Source of the DNA: Allohoeflea poritis
Lineage (GTDB): Bacteria > Pseudomonadota > Alphaproteobacteria > Rhizobiales > Rhizobiaceae
Direction of reading: 5' to 3'
Length of the DNA: 64,000 bases
Assembly: GCF_027889715.1 (NCBI RefSeq)
Contig: NZ_JAPJZH010000005.1
Coordinates: 271,477 to 335,476, forward strand
The notes under the pieces are model-generated. The model made no database searches and was not told the origin of the DNA. It saw nothing but the letters and a program-made list of their open reading frames with translations. A program made the position numbers and the translations under genes. Shown here one piece after another: positions 9,210-17,897 of the stretch (position 1 is the stretch's first letter; each line of letters opens with the position of its first letter).

Positions 9210-9737
9210 ATGGATGATTTTTGGGTGTTTGGCTATGGGTCGCTGATGTGGCGTCCGGGATTCGACTTCGTTGAAGCGACGAAAGGCCGCCTTTTCGGCT
9301 ATCGCAGGGCGCTGTGCATCTATTCATGGGTGCATCGCGGAACACAGGACAAGCCGGGTCTCGTGCTCGGTCTCGACCGTGGCGGCTCCTGCACGGGCAT
9401 GGTGTTCCGGGTCGACGGGGCGAATCGCGATGTGGTTCTGGCCTATCTGCGCGAGCGTGAGCTTGTCACCAATGTCTATCTCGAACGCACCGCGCCCGTG
9501 CACCTGCCCGACGGGCGGCGCATCACCGCCGTCTGCTATGTTGCCGATCAGTATCATGAACAGTTCGCCGGCCATCTGAGCGCCGATGACGCGGCGAGAC
9601 GCGTATCGGTCTCCGAAGGCCGCTCGGGGCACAATGCCGATTATGTGGCGAGCACCGTCGAGCATCTGAAAGAGATGAAGATCCGCGATCACTGGCTGGA
9701 GGATGTCGCCCGGCTCATGGACCGGCCTCGGCGGTGA
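9210..9737 (+). CDS. Gamma-glutamylcyclotransferase, ChaC-like
   Basis: 175 residues. The N-terminus has V-F-G-Y-G-S-L-M-W, the substrate-binding loop (YGSL) of gamma-glutamylcyclotransferases, and the E-R-E motif near residue 80 supplies the catalytic glutamate seen in ChaC (glutathione-specific) enzymes. It would cleave glutathione to 5-oxoproline and Cys-Gly. The start at 9210 was chosen because YGSL proteins begin a few residues before this motif, although no strong ribosome-binding site is visible. Its last 23 bases overlap the 3' end of the convergent plsC. Confidence 0.88.
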   Translation: MDDFWVFGYGSLMWRPGFDFVEATKGRLFGYRRALCIYSWVHRGTQDKPGLVLGLDRGGSCTGMVFRVDGANRDVVLAYLRERELVTNVYLERTAPVHLPDGRRITAVCYVADQYHEQFAGHLSADDAARRVSVSEGRSGHNADYVASTVEHLKEMKIRDHWLEDVARLMDRPRR

Positions 9738-10524
9738 CGGCTTTCTTCGCAGTCAGACCCTCGTAGCGCCTGCGTGCCTGCTCCGGCAGTGGCAGGCCGG
9801 GATTTTGCCGCACCGCGTCGATAAGCAGTTCGTCCACGGCTGTCTCGGTGGCGGAAATCAGTCGTTCCATGAATTCCTCCGGCGGCAGCCCGGGCTCGAT
9901 GGGCTCAAGGAACCGGACCCTGATGTTGCCGGGATAGCGCAGGAACTTGCGGCGCGGCCAGAACAGGCCGGCAATGACCGCGACAGGCATGACCGGAACA
10001 TTGAGATCCGCATAGAGGCGCGCGATACCGTATCGATAGGCAGGCTCGGCACCCACGGGGCGGCGTGTGCCCTCGGGATAGATGATGAGCTGGCGGCCGT
10101 CGTCCATCTGCCGCTTGGTCTGCTCAAGCACAGCCGGCATCACCTTTTCCCGGCTGCCACGGTTGATCGGCACCATGCGCATCTTGCTGACATACCAGCC
10201 GAAGAGCGGGATCCAGGTGAGCTCGCGCTTGAGGATATAGAACGGATCGTCCAGATAGGGCAGAAGACCGTAGGCATCCCAGAAGGACTGATGCTTCGGT
10301 GCGATGATATAGCCGCCCTCGGGGATGTTCTCCAGGCCTTCCACCGTGTGCGTGGTTCCGACGATCGCGGCGAGCAGCCAGTGATTGGTACGCACCCAGA
10401 ATTTCGGGATGATCCAGGCCGCTTTCCGCGGCATGAGGAAATAGGGGATCGAGAAGATGATCATCTGAATGATCAGGCTGAGATAGAAAGCAAGGTTGAA
10501 GAGGGCGGAACGCAGGTAGATCAT
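9715..10524 (-). CDS. plsC: 1-acyl-sn-glycerol-3-phosphate acyltransferase
   Basis: 269 residues. One or two N-terminal membrane segments precede H-Q-S-F-W-D near residue 80, the H-x4-D catalytic motif of glycerolipid acyltransferases, followed by an N-R-G-S motif and Y-P-E-G-T-R, which binds the phosphate of the acceptor. It makes phosphatidic acid at the inner membrane. The preceding codon is TTG (10527), also a possible start. It is the last gene of the ftsE-ftsX-YdcF-plsC series on this strand. Confidence 0.93.
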   Translation of the reverse strand: MIYLRSALFNLAFYLSLIIQMIIFSIPYFLMPRKAAWIIPKFWVRTNHWLLAAIVGTTHTVEGLENIPEGGYIIAPKHQSFWDAYGLLPYLDDPFYILKRELTWIPLFGWYVSKMRMVPINRGSREKVMPAVLEQTKRQMDDGRQLIIYPEGTRRPVGAEPAYRYGIARLYADLNVPVMPVAVIAGLFWPRRKFLRYPGNIRVRFLEPIEPGLPPEEFMERLISATETAVDELLIDAVRQNPGLPLPEQARRRYEGLTAKKAVTAEAGP

Positions 10525-10583
10525 CAAATGAACCGGGCCGGGTTTGCAGGTCGGGACCTAGTCTGAGCATCCCCGGCCCGCTG

Positions 10584-11324
10584 TCAATTGCTGCGACCGG
10601 CTTCCGCGGCAACCGGGTTGTCCGCCATCTGCTTTGTCTCACTTGAGCGCAGACCGTTGCGGGCGCTGGAGCCGGGAGCCAACCGGTAGCGGGCCGCGAG
10701 ATATTTGAGATATTCGGCAGCGACCATGCGCAGCGCCGCCGGGTGTTGCAGCCATTGCAGGTTGCGCAGATCCGTGGCGACGACGGGATAGGGAATGAAA
10801 TTCGTTTCCGCATCGACGCGCCGCAGTTCCAGAAGGCTGCGCGGCATGTGGTAGTTGCTGGTCACGACAATGACGTCGCGATAGCCGTGTTCTTTCACCC
10901 AAAGCGCTGCTTCGTTGGCATTTCCGATTGTATCGATCGCGTCGTGGCCGATGTCGACGCAGCATTCGAACAGTGCCGGCTCGGAGTGCGTCAGCGTCTG
11001 TATCTGCCGGCTGGTGGTTGCCGGATTCACACCGGAAATCAGCAGCCGCCCTGCGGTGCCCTCGTCGAGCAGATCCAATGCGCGTTCGATGCGCTGTCGG
11101 CCGCCGGTCAAGACGACGATGCCATCGGCCTCCGCGATCTTTCGTGGCGGCTCAAGTGCCATGATGTTGCGCGTGAAGCGCAGGAAACTTCCAGCAAACA
11201 GTCCCACCGCCAATGCAAGGACGAGCAGGAACAGCCCTGCCAGCCGCCCAAGCCAGCGCGCGCCCCCGCTGTGCTTTTTCGGCGTTTCGGTGGTGTCCGA
11301 ATCGCCGGTCGGATCGGTGTTCAT
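10584..11324 (-). CDS. YdcF/ElyC family (DUF218) envelope protein
   Basis: 246 residues. After a short Thr/Lys/Ser-rich cytoplasmic leader there is one transmembrane helix at about 27-48. The DUF218 domain follows, with V-L-T-G-G-R and a later V-V-T-S-N-Y-H-M-P-R strand-turn, the diagnostic motifs of YdcF/SanA/ElyC proteins. Relatives affect envelope integrity and peptidoglycan precursor metabolism in E. coli, but no reaction is assigned. The residues after about 215 look disordered. GGAGG lies just before the ATG. It follows ftsX by 76 bases and precedes plsC by 59. Confidence 0.88.
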   Translation of the reverse strand: MNTDPTGDSDTTETPKKHSGGARWLGRLAGLFLLVLALAVGLFAGSFLRFTRNIMALEPPRKIAEADGIVVLTGGRQRIERALDLLDEGTAGRLLISGVNPATTSRQIQTLTHSEPALFECCVDIGHDAIDTIGNANEAALWVKEHGYRDVIVVTSNYHMPRSLLELRRVDAETNFIPYPVVATDLRNLQWLQHPAALRMVAAEYLKYLAARYRLAPGSSARNGLRSSETKQMADNPVAAEAGRSN

Positions 11325-11400
11325 ACCCCTCCATACAGCGCCTTTGTGGCAAGCGCCAGAGCAGGTGGGATTTAGGCTGTGGGGTTCGCAATGCCGGGTT

Positions 11401-12387
11401 TCATATCGAGCGCGTCGGATCGGAACGGATCAGATCGATCTCCATGATTGTGCGGATAACGGTTATGCGCGTCGTCAGCGCCGTCAGCACGGCCGTGATG
11501 ACGACGATCGACAATGCTCCGATATAACCGCCCGCGCTCATGGAGAATCCGCCAAACAGAGCCATGGCCTGATCACTCTCCGGCGTTGCGATGCGCGCAT
11601 TGGCCCAAAGGCCGGCGACGGCGAAGGCGATCGTTGCGCCCAGGCCGCCGGCAAGGGCGCCCTTCAGCGCGATCATGAAAAAGTGCTTCTGGAATTTGGA
11701 TGCGACGAAACTTGCCTCCGCGCCCACGAAATGCAGCACCTCGACAATGTGATGATTGCCGGAAAGCGCACCGCGGGTTGCGAATATGACGGTCAGGACG
11801 GTGGCGATGAACACCAGCGCCAGAACGCACAGGCCGATGATGACCGTCGTGTTGGCCATGGCCACCAGCCGGTCGACCCAGGTGCGGTGATCGTCGAGAA
11901 ACGCGTTCTTGACGGAATCGTCGAGCGCGGCGCGCATGCCGGCAAAATCGGGCGGGGATGTCTCGTCGATGGTAATGATGACCAGCCGTGGAACCGGCAG
12001 TTCCTCCATGTCGAGACCCTCGCCGAGCCAGGGCTCGAGAAGACGTGCCGTGGCCGCCGTGTCGACTATGGTCGCGCCGGTCGTTCCGGAAAAGGACAGA
12101 GCGATATCGCGCGCCTTGGCGAGCTCGGCGTCAACATCCATGCCGGATTCGGGTTTGATCTGTATGGTTATTTCCCGCGAGATCTGGCTCTGCCAGCTAT
12201 TGGCCGTGTCCTGGACCATGATCACGGCGCCGAGCGTCAGGCACGCCAGAAACGACATGATGGAGATAACGAACATGAGGGAATTGCCGGCAATGTTGGT
12301 GGCCGGCACGATCGGCGCCATCGGCCGCAGAACGATCTCGCGCGGATTTTCCCCCAAGCCTTTTTCGCCGTCGGTCATGTCATTCAT
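11401..12387 (-). CDS. ftsX: Cell division ABC transporter-like membrane protein FtsX
   Basis: About 328 residues from ATG 12387, which overlaps the ftsE stop by eight bases; TTG 12396 and ATG 12378 are other in-frame choices. There are four transmembrane segments: one near the N-terminus (about residues 35-58) followed by a periplasmic domain, and three in the C-terminal half, the usual FtsX topology. In complex with FtsE it controls septal peptidoglycan hydrolases from the inner membrane. The overlap with ftsE implies coupled translation and equal stoichiometry. Confidence 0.93.
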   Translation of the reverse strand: MNDMTDGEKGLGENPREIVLRPMAPIVPATNIAGNSLMFVISIMSFLACLTLGAVIMVQDTANSWQSQISREITIQIKPESGMDVDAELAKARDIALSFSGTTGATIVDTAATARLLEPWLGEGLDMEELPVPRLVIITIDETSPPDFAGMRAALDDSVKNAFLDDHRTWVDRLVAMANTTVIIGLCVLALVFIATVLTVIFATRGALSGNHHIVEVLHFVGAEASFVASKFQKHFFMIALKGALAGGLGATIAFAVAGLWANARIATPESDQAMALFGGFSMSAGGYIGALSIVVITAVLTALTTRITVIRTIMEIDLIRSDPTRSI

Positions 12388-13039
12388 AAATTTCAAGCCG
12401 CCCGCCCGATAATATCATGCGCCGTGCATCGATCTGATCCATCAGCGACAGATCATGAGTTGCGATGATGACGGCCGTTCCGAGCTTGTTCAATTCGAGA
12501 AAAAGCCGCAGCAGACGCCGCGCCAGCGGCGCATCGACATTACCCGTCGGCTCGTCCGCCAGCAATATCTCCGGCTGGTCGATCAGGGCCCGGGCAATGG
12601 CCGCGCGCTGCTTTTCACCGCCGGAAAGGATCGGCGGCAATACATTCATGCGATCTCCTAGGCCGACCCATTTGAGAAGCTCCATCACGTCCGTGCGGTA
12701 GCTCGTCTCTTCCTTGCCGCGCACCCGCAAGGGCAAGGCGACGTTCTCGTAGGTCGTCAGGTGATCGAGCAGCCGGAAATCCTGGAAGACGATGCCGATG
12801 CGGCGGCGCAGCTTGGGCAGTTCCTGCTGCGGGATCGTGGTGATGTCCTGGCCGAAAACGCGCACGAAGCCGCGGGTCGGCTGCAGCGACATGAACATCA
12901 GGCGCAGCAGGGTGGTCTTGCCGGCCCCGGATGGACCGGTGAGGAACTGGAAGGAACGCCTGGGAACCTCGAACGTCAAATCGCGCAGCACTTCCGGCCC
13001 CATGCCGTAACGCAGTCCAACGTTGTCAAAGTCGATCAC
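12380..13039 (-). CDS. ftsE: Cell division ATP-binding protein FtsE
   Basis: 219-residue ABC ATPase beginning with GTG at 13039. Walker A G-P-S-G-A-G-K-T is at residues 35-42, the signature L-S-G-G-E-K-Q near 135, Walker B I-L-L-A-D-E-P near 155-161, and the H-loop A-T-H-D near 190. It powers FtsX signalling to cell-wall amidases at the septum. First gene of the leftward ftsE-ftsX-YdcF-plsC cluster and divergent from the DUF3426-like gene. Confidence 0.95.
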   Translation of the reverse strand: MIDFDNVGLRYGMGPEVLRDLTFEVPRRSFQFLTGPSGAGKTTLLRLMFMSLQPTRGFVRVFGQDITTIPQQELPKLRRRIGIVFQDFRLLDHLTTYENVALPLRVRGKEETSYRTDVMELLKWVGLGDRMNVLPPILSGGEKQRAAIARALIDQPEILLADEPTGNVDAPLARRLLRLFLELNKLGTAVIIATHDLSLMDQIDARRMILSGGRLEIYE

Positions 13040-13338
13040 GCGCGCCTCGTTCGTGCATATCGAAAACCGGAGCCGGCCGCCGACACGGTTAACGAGTTGA
13101 TAATTTCGCCCCTGTGCAGCACGCCCGACCGACCCGGTTTCCTGTTTGTTAACCCAATGCGTTTACGTCTGTTAAAGAATTCCCGCAATGGCCGGACCAG
13201 GGGCACCTTCGACAGCTTATGCAAAGTGGCAGCGGCAAGCACAGATTCGGCTATAGTACGCGAAATCAATTTTCGAAACAGTCTTCGCATAGCCGAACCG
13301 AAAAAACATTTCAAAGTCGTGCGCCCGTGCGCGGCCGA

Positions 13339-13920
13339 ATGGCCGATGCCGATATCATCGATGCCGAATTCGAGCATGTAGACGGTCCGGCCCTGCGGAC
13401 AAGGCCGCAACAACGGCCAGCGCCGAAAAAGAACATTCCCGCTGAAGATTTCGGCCGTCCGTCGCCCGGCGCATCTCCACACATGAATCTCTTCTCCAAT
13501 GCCAAGACGCGCAGGAAACCGGTGCGGCAGCGGTCTGCCCCCGCCTTCGCGGCCGTTGTGATCGTAGCGAGCGCTATCGGCTTCTGGCTGTCAGGCGGCC
13601 ATGCGCTTTTCACCGGCTCCGCCGGCAAAGGCGGGCTGACACTGTCGGCAATCTCGGTCGATCCGCTTCGCGTTCAGGATGAATCCTATTTCGTTCTGCA
13701 CGGGGTGATCAGCAACGAATCTGCGGATGCGCGGGCGGTTCCCCTGCTTGCGATCGAATCGGGTGAGGGACAGGAAGGCCAGATGCCGCTTTATGCCCGC
13801 ACGGGCAAGGAAAAGCTGGCGGCGGGCGAAAGCACGCGCTTCAGGGTGCGCGTGCCGTCAACGGTTCGCGATTACGATCAGTTAACCATCTCGCTGGCCG
13901 GCGCCGGAACCGCCCGTTGA
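13339..13920 (+). CDS. Single-pass membrane protein, DUF3426-like periplasmic domain, no zinc ribbon
   Basis: 193 residues from ATG 13339. The N-terminal 70 residues are polar, Pro/Arg-rich and probably disordered; one transmembrane helix lies at about 71-90. The C-terminal half (about 100-190) has the alternating hydrophobic pattern of DUF3426/FxLyD-type beta domains. Homologues at this position, divergent from ftsE, normally start with an MJ0042 C-x-x-C zinc ribbon. This protein has no cysteines and none is encoded upstream in any frame I checked. The start is uncertain because no good ribosome-binding site is visible; the frame is open back to 13219. Confidence 0.65.
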   Translation: MADADIIDAEFEHVDGPALRTRPQQRPAPKKNIPAEDFGRPSPGASPHMNLFSNAKTRRKPVRQRSAPAFAAVVIVASAIGFWLSGGHALFTGSAGKGGLTLSAISVDPLRVQDESYFVLHGVISNESADARAVPLLAIESGEGQEGQMPLYARTGKEKLAAGESTRFRVRVPSTVRDYDQLTISLAGAGTAR

Positions 13921-14049
13921 CCTGAATCCGGCGCCAGGCCGGCAGAATCCGTGAATACATGACGGTTGTTCTTTTCCTTTGCGCGCCCATGGACTACACC
14001 GGCGCATAAGTTAAATGGTCACCAAAGCCCAGAACCTGAAAGAACCGCC

Positions 14050-14595
14050 ATGCCCGTAGTCCGCGGAAAAAACATCGACATCCTGTTTTCGCCGGAACAG
14101 ATTGCCGAGCGCAACCTCGATCTTGCCGCCAAGATTGCGGAGAAGCCCAAGAACGATCTGCTGGTCATTTCGATCCTGAAGGGATCCTTCATCTTCGCCG
14201 CCGACCTGTTGCGCGCGCTGCACGCGGTGGGTCTTGCCCCGGAGGTCGAGTTCATCACGCTGTCGAGCTATGGCAAGGGTACCAAGAGCCAGGGCGTCAA
14301 GATCATCAAGGACATCGACAGCGACGTCACCGGGCGCGATATCCTGCTGATCGACGACATCCTCGAATCGGGAAATACGCTGCGTTTTGCGCGAGACCTC
14401 ATGTTCGAGCGCGGCGCCAATGATGTGTCGATCGCTGTTCTGCTCGACAAACGCAGCCGTCGTGAAGGAACGCTCAACGCCGATTTCGTCGGCTTCGAAT
14501 GTCCCGACTATTTCGTTGTCGGCTACGGCATGGATGTGGCCTATGCGTTCCGGGAGCTGCCCTTTGTCGGCGTCGTCACGGGAGATGCCGAGTAG
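14050..14595 (+). CDS. hpt: Hypoxanthine phosphoribosyltransferase
   Basis: 181 residues, the usual length. The PRPP-binding loop I-L-L-I-D-D-I-L-E-S-G-N-T is at about residues 97-109 and the flexible loop S-S-Y-G just past residue 70 is conserved. It salvages hypoxanthine (and guanine) to nucleotides in the cytoplasm. The ATG at 14050 is selected because related proteins begin with a short P-V-x-x-x-x-I-x-x-L-x-S segment; a longer frame upstream to 13966 has no support. Followed by cpdR, as in other rhizobia. Confidence 0.93.
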   Translation: MPVVRGKNIDILFSPEQIAERNLDLAAKIAEKPKNDLLVISILKGSFIFAADLLRALHAVGLAPEVEFITLSSYGKGTKSQGVKIIKDIDSDVTGRDILLIDDILESGNTLRFARDLMFERGANDVSIAVLLDKRSRREGTLNADFVGFECPDYFVVGYGMDVAYAFRELPFVGVVTGDAE

Positions 14596-14818
14596 TCCCG
14601 CGTTTGCGCGCGCCAGGCCAACACTCTGTTAAGCATGATTTGCCGAAAGGCGGGCCGGCGGCCCGATTTGTCGCGCGGAGACATGGCCGTTTACCCGCCG
14701 AAAAGGATTGCGTGTTTTGCTGTCAAAGGGGCGCGGAATCCGTTCCGCGCAGAAGTACAGGGAGAGCTTCGGACGGCCTGCATGCCATCCGGGTTCAGAC
14801 AATTTCGGACGGGAATAG

Positions 14819-15181
14819 ATGGCAAAAATACTGATTGCCGAGGACGAGGATTCGCTTCGTCGTTTTGTCAGCCGCGCGCTTCAGATGGATGGGCACGATG
14901 TAGACGAGGCTCCTGACGGCGCCGCCGGACTGGACCAGCTTCGCCAGGACATGTCGTACGACCTTCTGTTGTCCGATATCCGCATGCCGGTGATGGATGG
15001 CATTGAACTGGCGCATACGGCGGCAGCCGAGTTTCCCGAGCTGAAGATCCTGTTAATGACGGGCTACGCCGAACAGCGCGAGCGCGCTGAATCATTGTCG
15101 AGCGTGATCGTCGACGTTGTCGCCAAACCATTTACGCTGCCTGATATTCGCGGCGCCGTTGCCGAGGCGCTGACGATCTAG
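14819..15181 (+). CDS. cpdR: Single-domain response regulator CpdR
   Basis: 120 residues, a receiver domain without output domain. The acidic pocket is E-D-E near residues 8-10, the phospho-acceptor D53 lies in L-S-D-I-R-M-P, and the conserved lysine is in A-K-P-F near residue 104. The L-S-D-I-R-M-P-x-M-D-G context and the location next to hpt match CpdR of alphaproteobacteria. Unphosphorylated CpdR primes ClpXP for regulated proteolysis of cell-cycle proteins, and the CckA-ChpT phosphorelay switches it off. The 220-base gap upstream holds no other gene and should contain its promoter. Confidence 0.9.
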   Translation: MAKILIAEDEDSLRRFVSRALQMDGHDVDEAPDGAAGLDQLRQDMSYDLLLSDIRMPVMDGIELAHTAAAEFPELKILLMTGYAEQRERAESLSSVIVDVVAKPFTLPDIRGAVAEALTI

Positions 15182-15202
15182 AACGCTCCGCTTTCGGATT
15201 TT

Positions 15203-17776
15203 CTAACGGCTGTCCAGCAGCCGTTCGAGATAAAAGCGCTCCATCTCCGGGCGGAATGCGTCGCCAAGCCTTTCCCTGATGGCTTCGAGAATACGGCGCG
15301 CACGCTGAATGTCGGCTTCTTCAGGCACTTTGACATCTTCGCCGAAATCCGGGCCGCTATTGGCGCGCGGCCTGCCGAGCGGATCGGTTCCGAGCGGATC
15401 GCGCTGGGCCGTTCCGGGCTGGTTGCCGGGGTTCTGTCCCATCGACTGACGCATCTGGTTCATCATCTGCTGGGCGCCCTGCCGCAGGGCCTGAAGGGCA
15501 CGCCCCTGTTCGTCCACGGCCGTTCCGCCCTCGGCCTCGCCGAGCGCTTCGCCGGCTTCGCCCATGGCCTCGCCGGCCTCGTCGAAACCTTCATTCTCGC
15601 CAAGGCCGAACTGTTCGAGCTTCTCCTGCAATTCGCCGAGCTGCTGCTGAAGCTGCTCCTGCATTTCCTGCAGGTCACGCAGCGCCTGCTGCAATTCTTC
15701 TTCGGTCATCTCCTGCATGCCGTTCTGCGGGCTCTGCTGGCCGTCCTGCTGCTGGCGCTGATTGTCCTGGAAGAACTCCCGCTGCTGGCGGTCCCTGAGC
15801 GCCTGTTCCAGGTCGAAGGTCTGTTCCATCAGCTGTTGCTGGCGCTGCATGAGTTCGCCGAGCTGGTCCATCTGCTGGCGCATCGGGTTGTCGCCCTGAA
15901 CCTGCTGGTGCTGGCCCATCTGGAGATTGTTCATCATCCGCTGCAATTCGGACAACAATTGCTGTGCCTGGTCCCTGGCGCCCGACTGGGCCAGATTCTC
16001 GATCTGGTCCAGCATGCGATCGAGGTCCTGCTGGCGCAACATGTTCTGCAACGCCTCGGGCGGAATCTGCTGCATGGCGCTCTGGTTCTGCTGCATCTGC
16101 TGCGCCAGAGCCTGCAGGAACTCCTGCATGGCCTCGCGCAACTCATCCATCAAAGCCTGGATCTCCTCGTCGGACGCGCCGTTCTCAAGCGCTTCTGAAA
16201 GCGCTCTTTGAGCATCGCGCAACCGGCGCTCGGCAAAAGAGAGGTTGCCGTCCTCGATGCCGAGGGCGATGTCCCACATATAGTCGGCGGTATCGCGCAG
16301 CATGTCGTCGTCCCAGGCCTGCTTGAGGCGGGCGCGCGCCGACTTGATCAGCAGATAATGGGTGGTGTTGTCGATGGTCTCTTCCGGCGCCATGGTAATG
16401 GCGTCGTTGAGGTCGAAGACGCGGTCCACCTTGTTGGTGTCGAGCGCAAGCACCTGGCGTTGCTCGGCGACCGAACCGGCGAGCAGGTTGTGAAAGAACC
16501 GCCCCGGCAGGATCATTTCATGCGCCTCGCTGCGTCCCGTCTGACCGATGAAGTCCTCGGCGACGAGCGTGATCCTTACCGGCGTGCCGGCCATGGGATG
16601 TTCGGTCAGGTTGCGGCTCTCGCGACCCTTGCGTTCGCGCGCCGTCTTGCGCGGCAGGGTCAGGGGGTATTCCGGCGGATCATAAAGGGGCCGCGCGTCC
16701 GCCGCCTGCGGTTCGGCCGGTACGATCTCGGCATAGGCGCGCTGAACGCCGTAATCGTCATTGAGCGTAAAGCCGATTTCAAGCGCCCCGTTCGTGGCGC
16801 GGCCGGGATTACCGTCGAAGGCTATGACGGGCGGCGTGTCGGCGATGAGCTCGAAACGCCAGCTTTCCGCGAGCTGCGTCCCGCGCCGGATCAGGAGCGT
16901 GCCGTCGCCCGGTGCTTCGAACCTGTAGTTGCGGGCGGTTGTCGCGTTGCCCGTAAGGCTGCTTGCCTCGGATGCCGCATCTTCTTCAACAGGAACGCTC
17001 GCCGTCTGCCCGCCGCTTTCGTAGACGACTTCCTCGGAGCCGTTGCCGCCGACGATGCGGACCAGCATCTCGCTGCCCTGCGGCACCGCGATGGTTTCGG
17101 GCAGTCCCTTTGTATTGCCGGTCAGGAAGATCGGCGCCTTGCCGGTGTAATCCGGCGGCGTGACCCAGGCATCGACCCTGATGCCGGCAACGGCCTGGGC
17201 CTGTTTGTGGCTGTGGAACACGTCGCTGAGCAGGCCCGACTGACTGGAGTAGGAATAGGCGAACCCGACAACGAAGAGCAGCGCGACGACGGCGCGCAGC
17301 CCGTACGGGTCGACCTTCGGCGTATCGGGCCGGGGCGCCGCCAGGTGGACCGCATCGATCTGCTCGGCCATGCGCTTTTTGTGCGCCTGCCAGAGCGAAT
17401 GCGCAAAGACGTCGTCTTCCGATACAAGCCGGTCCGACTGCACCGCGATCGCCTGGTGGACGATGCGGTTGTCTCTTTCAAGACGGTCAAGAGCCGATTG
17501 GCGGCTTGGCCAGCGCGGGCGCGTAAGCGGGAACAGGGCGGCAAGTGCGCCCAGGCCGAAAAGCCCGCCCGTTGCGAGGCGCAGCCATTCGGGTACGAGG
17601 CGGAAATAGCCGAACCAGGAAAACGCGGCAAACAGGGCGGCGACGCAGAACAGCGGCAGCAGCCGCGGCCACAGGCGCTCTGCAAATAAGATGAGCTGCG
17701 TTGCCCTTATGCGGATATTGATCCGACGAAGGAGCGTGTTCAGGCCGGGTCCGGTCCGCTGCCTCGCATTCGCCAT
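15203..17776 (-). CDS. TIGR02302/DUF4175 family membrane protein with Gln-rich tail
   Basis: 857 residues. Two transmembrane helices lie near the N-terminus (about 35-60 and 65-85) and another near 145-160. A large extracytoplasmic region with beta-rich stretches spans about 165-440. From about 480 to 700 it becomes helical, very rich in Gln, Met and Glu, with long coiled-coil-like repeats, and then Gly/Pro-rich. This architecture is that of TIGR02302, found in alphaproteobacteria next to lysA. No enzymatic motif is visible; function unknown. It is 121 bases downstream of lysA on the same strand. Confidence 0.88.
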   Translation of the reverse strand: MANARQRTGPGLNTLLRRINIRIRATQLILFAERLWPRLLPLFCVAALFAAFSWFGYFRLVPEWLRLATGGLFGLGALAALFPLTRPRWPSRQSALDRLERDNRIVHQAIAVQSDRLVSEDDVFAHSLWQAHKKRMAEQIDAVHLAAPRPDTPKVDPYGLRAVVALLFVVGFAYSYSSQSGLLSDVFHSHKQAQAVAGIRVDAWVTPPDYTGKAPIFLTGNTKGLPETIAVPQGSEMLVRIVGGNGSEEVVYESGGQTASVPVEEDAASEASSLTGNATTARNYRFEAPGDGTLLIRRGTQLAESWRFELIADTPPVIAFDGNPGRATNGALEIGFTLNDDYGVQRAYAEIVPAEPQAADARPLYDPPEYPLTLPRKTARERKGRESRNLTEHPMAGTPVRITLVAEDFIGQTGRSEAHEMILPGRFFHNLLAGSVAEQRQVLALDTNKVDRVFDLNDAITMAPEETIDNTTHYLLIKSARARLKQAWDDDMLRDTADYMWDIALGIEDGNLSFAERRLRDAQRALSEALENGASDEEIQALMDELREAMQEFLQALAQQMQQNQSAMQQIPPEALQNMLRQQDLDRMLDQIENLAQSGARDQAQQLLSELQRMMNNLQMGQHQQVQGDNPMRQQMDQLGELMQRQQQLMEQTFDLEQALRDRQQREFFQDNQRQQQDGQQSPQNGMQEMTEEELQQALRDLQEMQEQLQQQLGELQEKLEQFGLGENEGFDEAGEAMGEAGEALGEAEGGTAVDEQGRALQALRQGAQQMMNQMRQSMGQNPGNQPGTAQRDPLGTDPLGRPRANSGPDFGEDVKVPEEADIQRARRILEAIRERLGDAFRPEMERFYLERLLDSR

Positions 17777-17897
17777 GGACGACGATTCCCTCTGTTTCCA
17801 TCAGAAGGATAGCATTCTTTGCGGCAAAGGCGAGACGTTGCACCAAAAAGTGAGCGGGCGATATGCCCTCGAGAACCCGGTTTTGGCGGCCTTTCGC

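Noticed and set aside
16208..17689. 493-codon frame opposite the TIGR02302 gene
   Set aside because: Antisense shadow with no recognised motif and no start signal; the coding signal is clearly on the minus strand.
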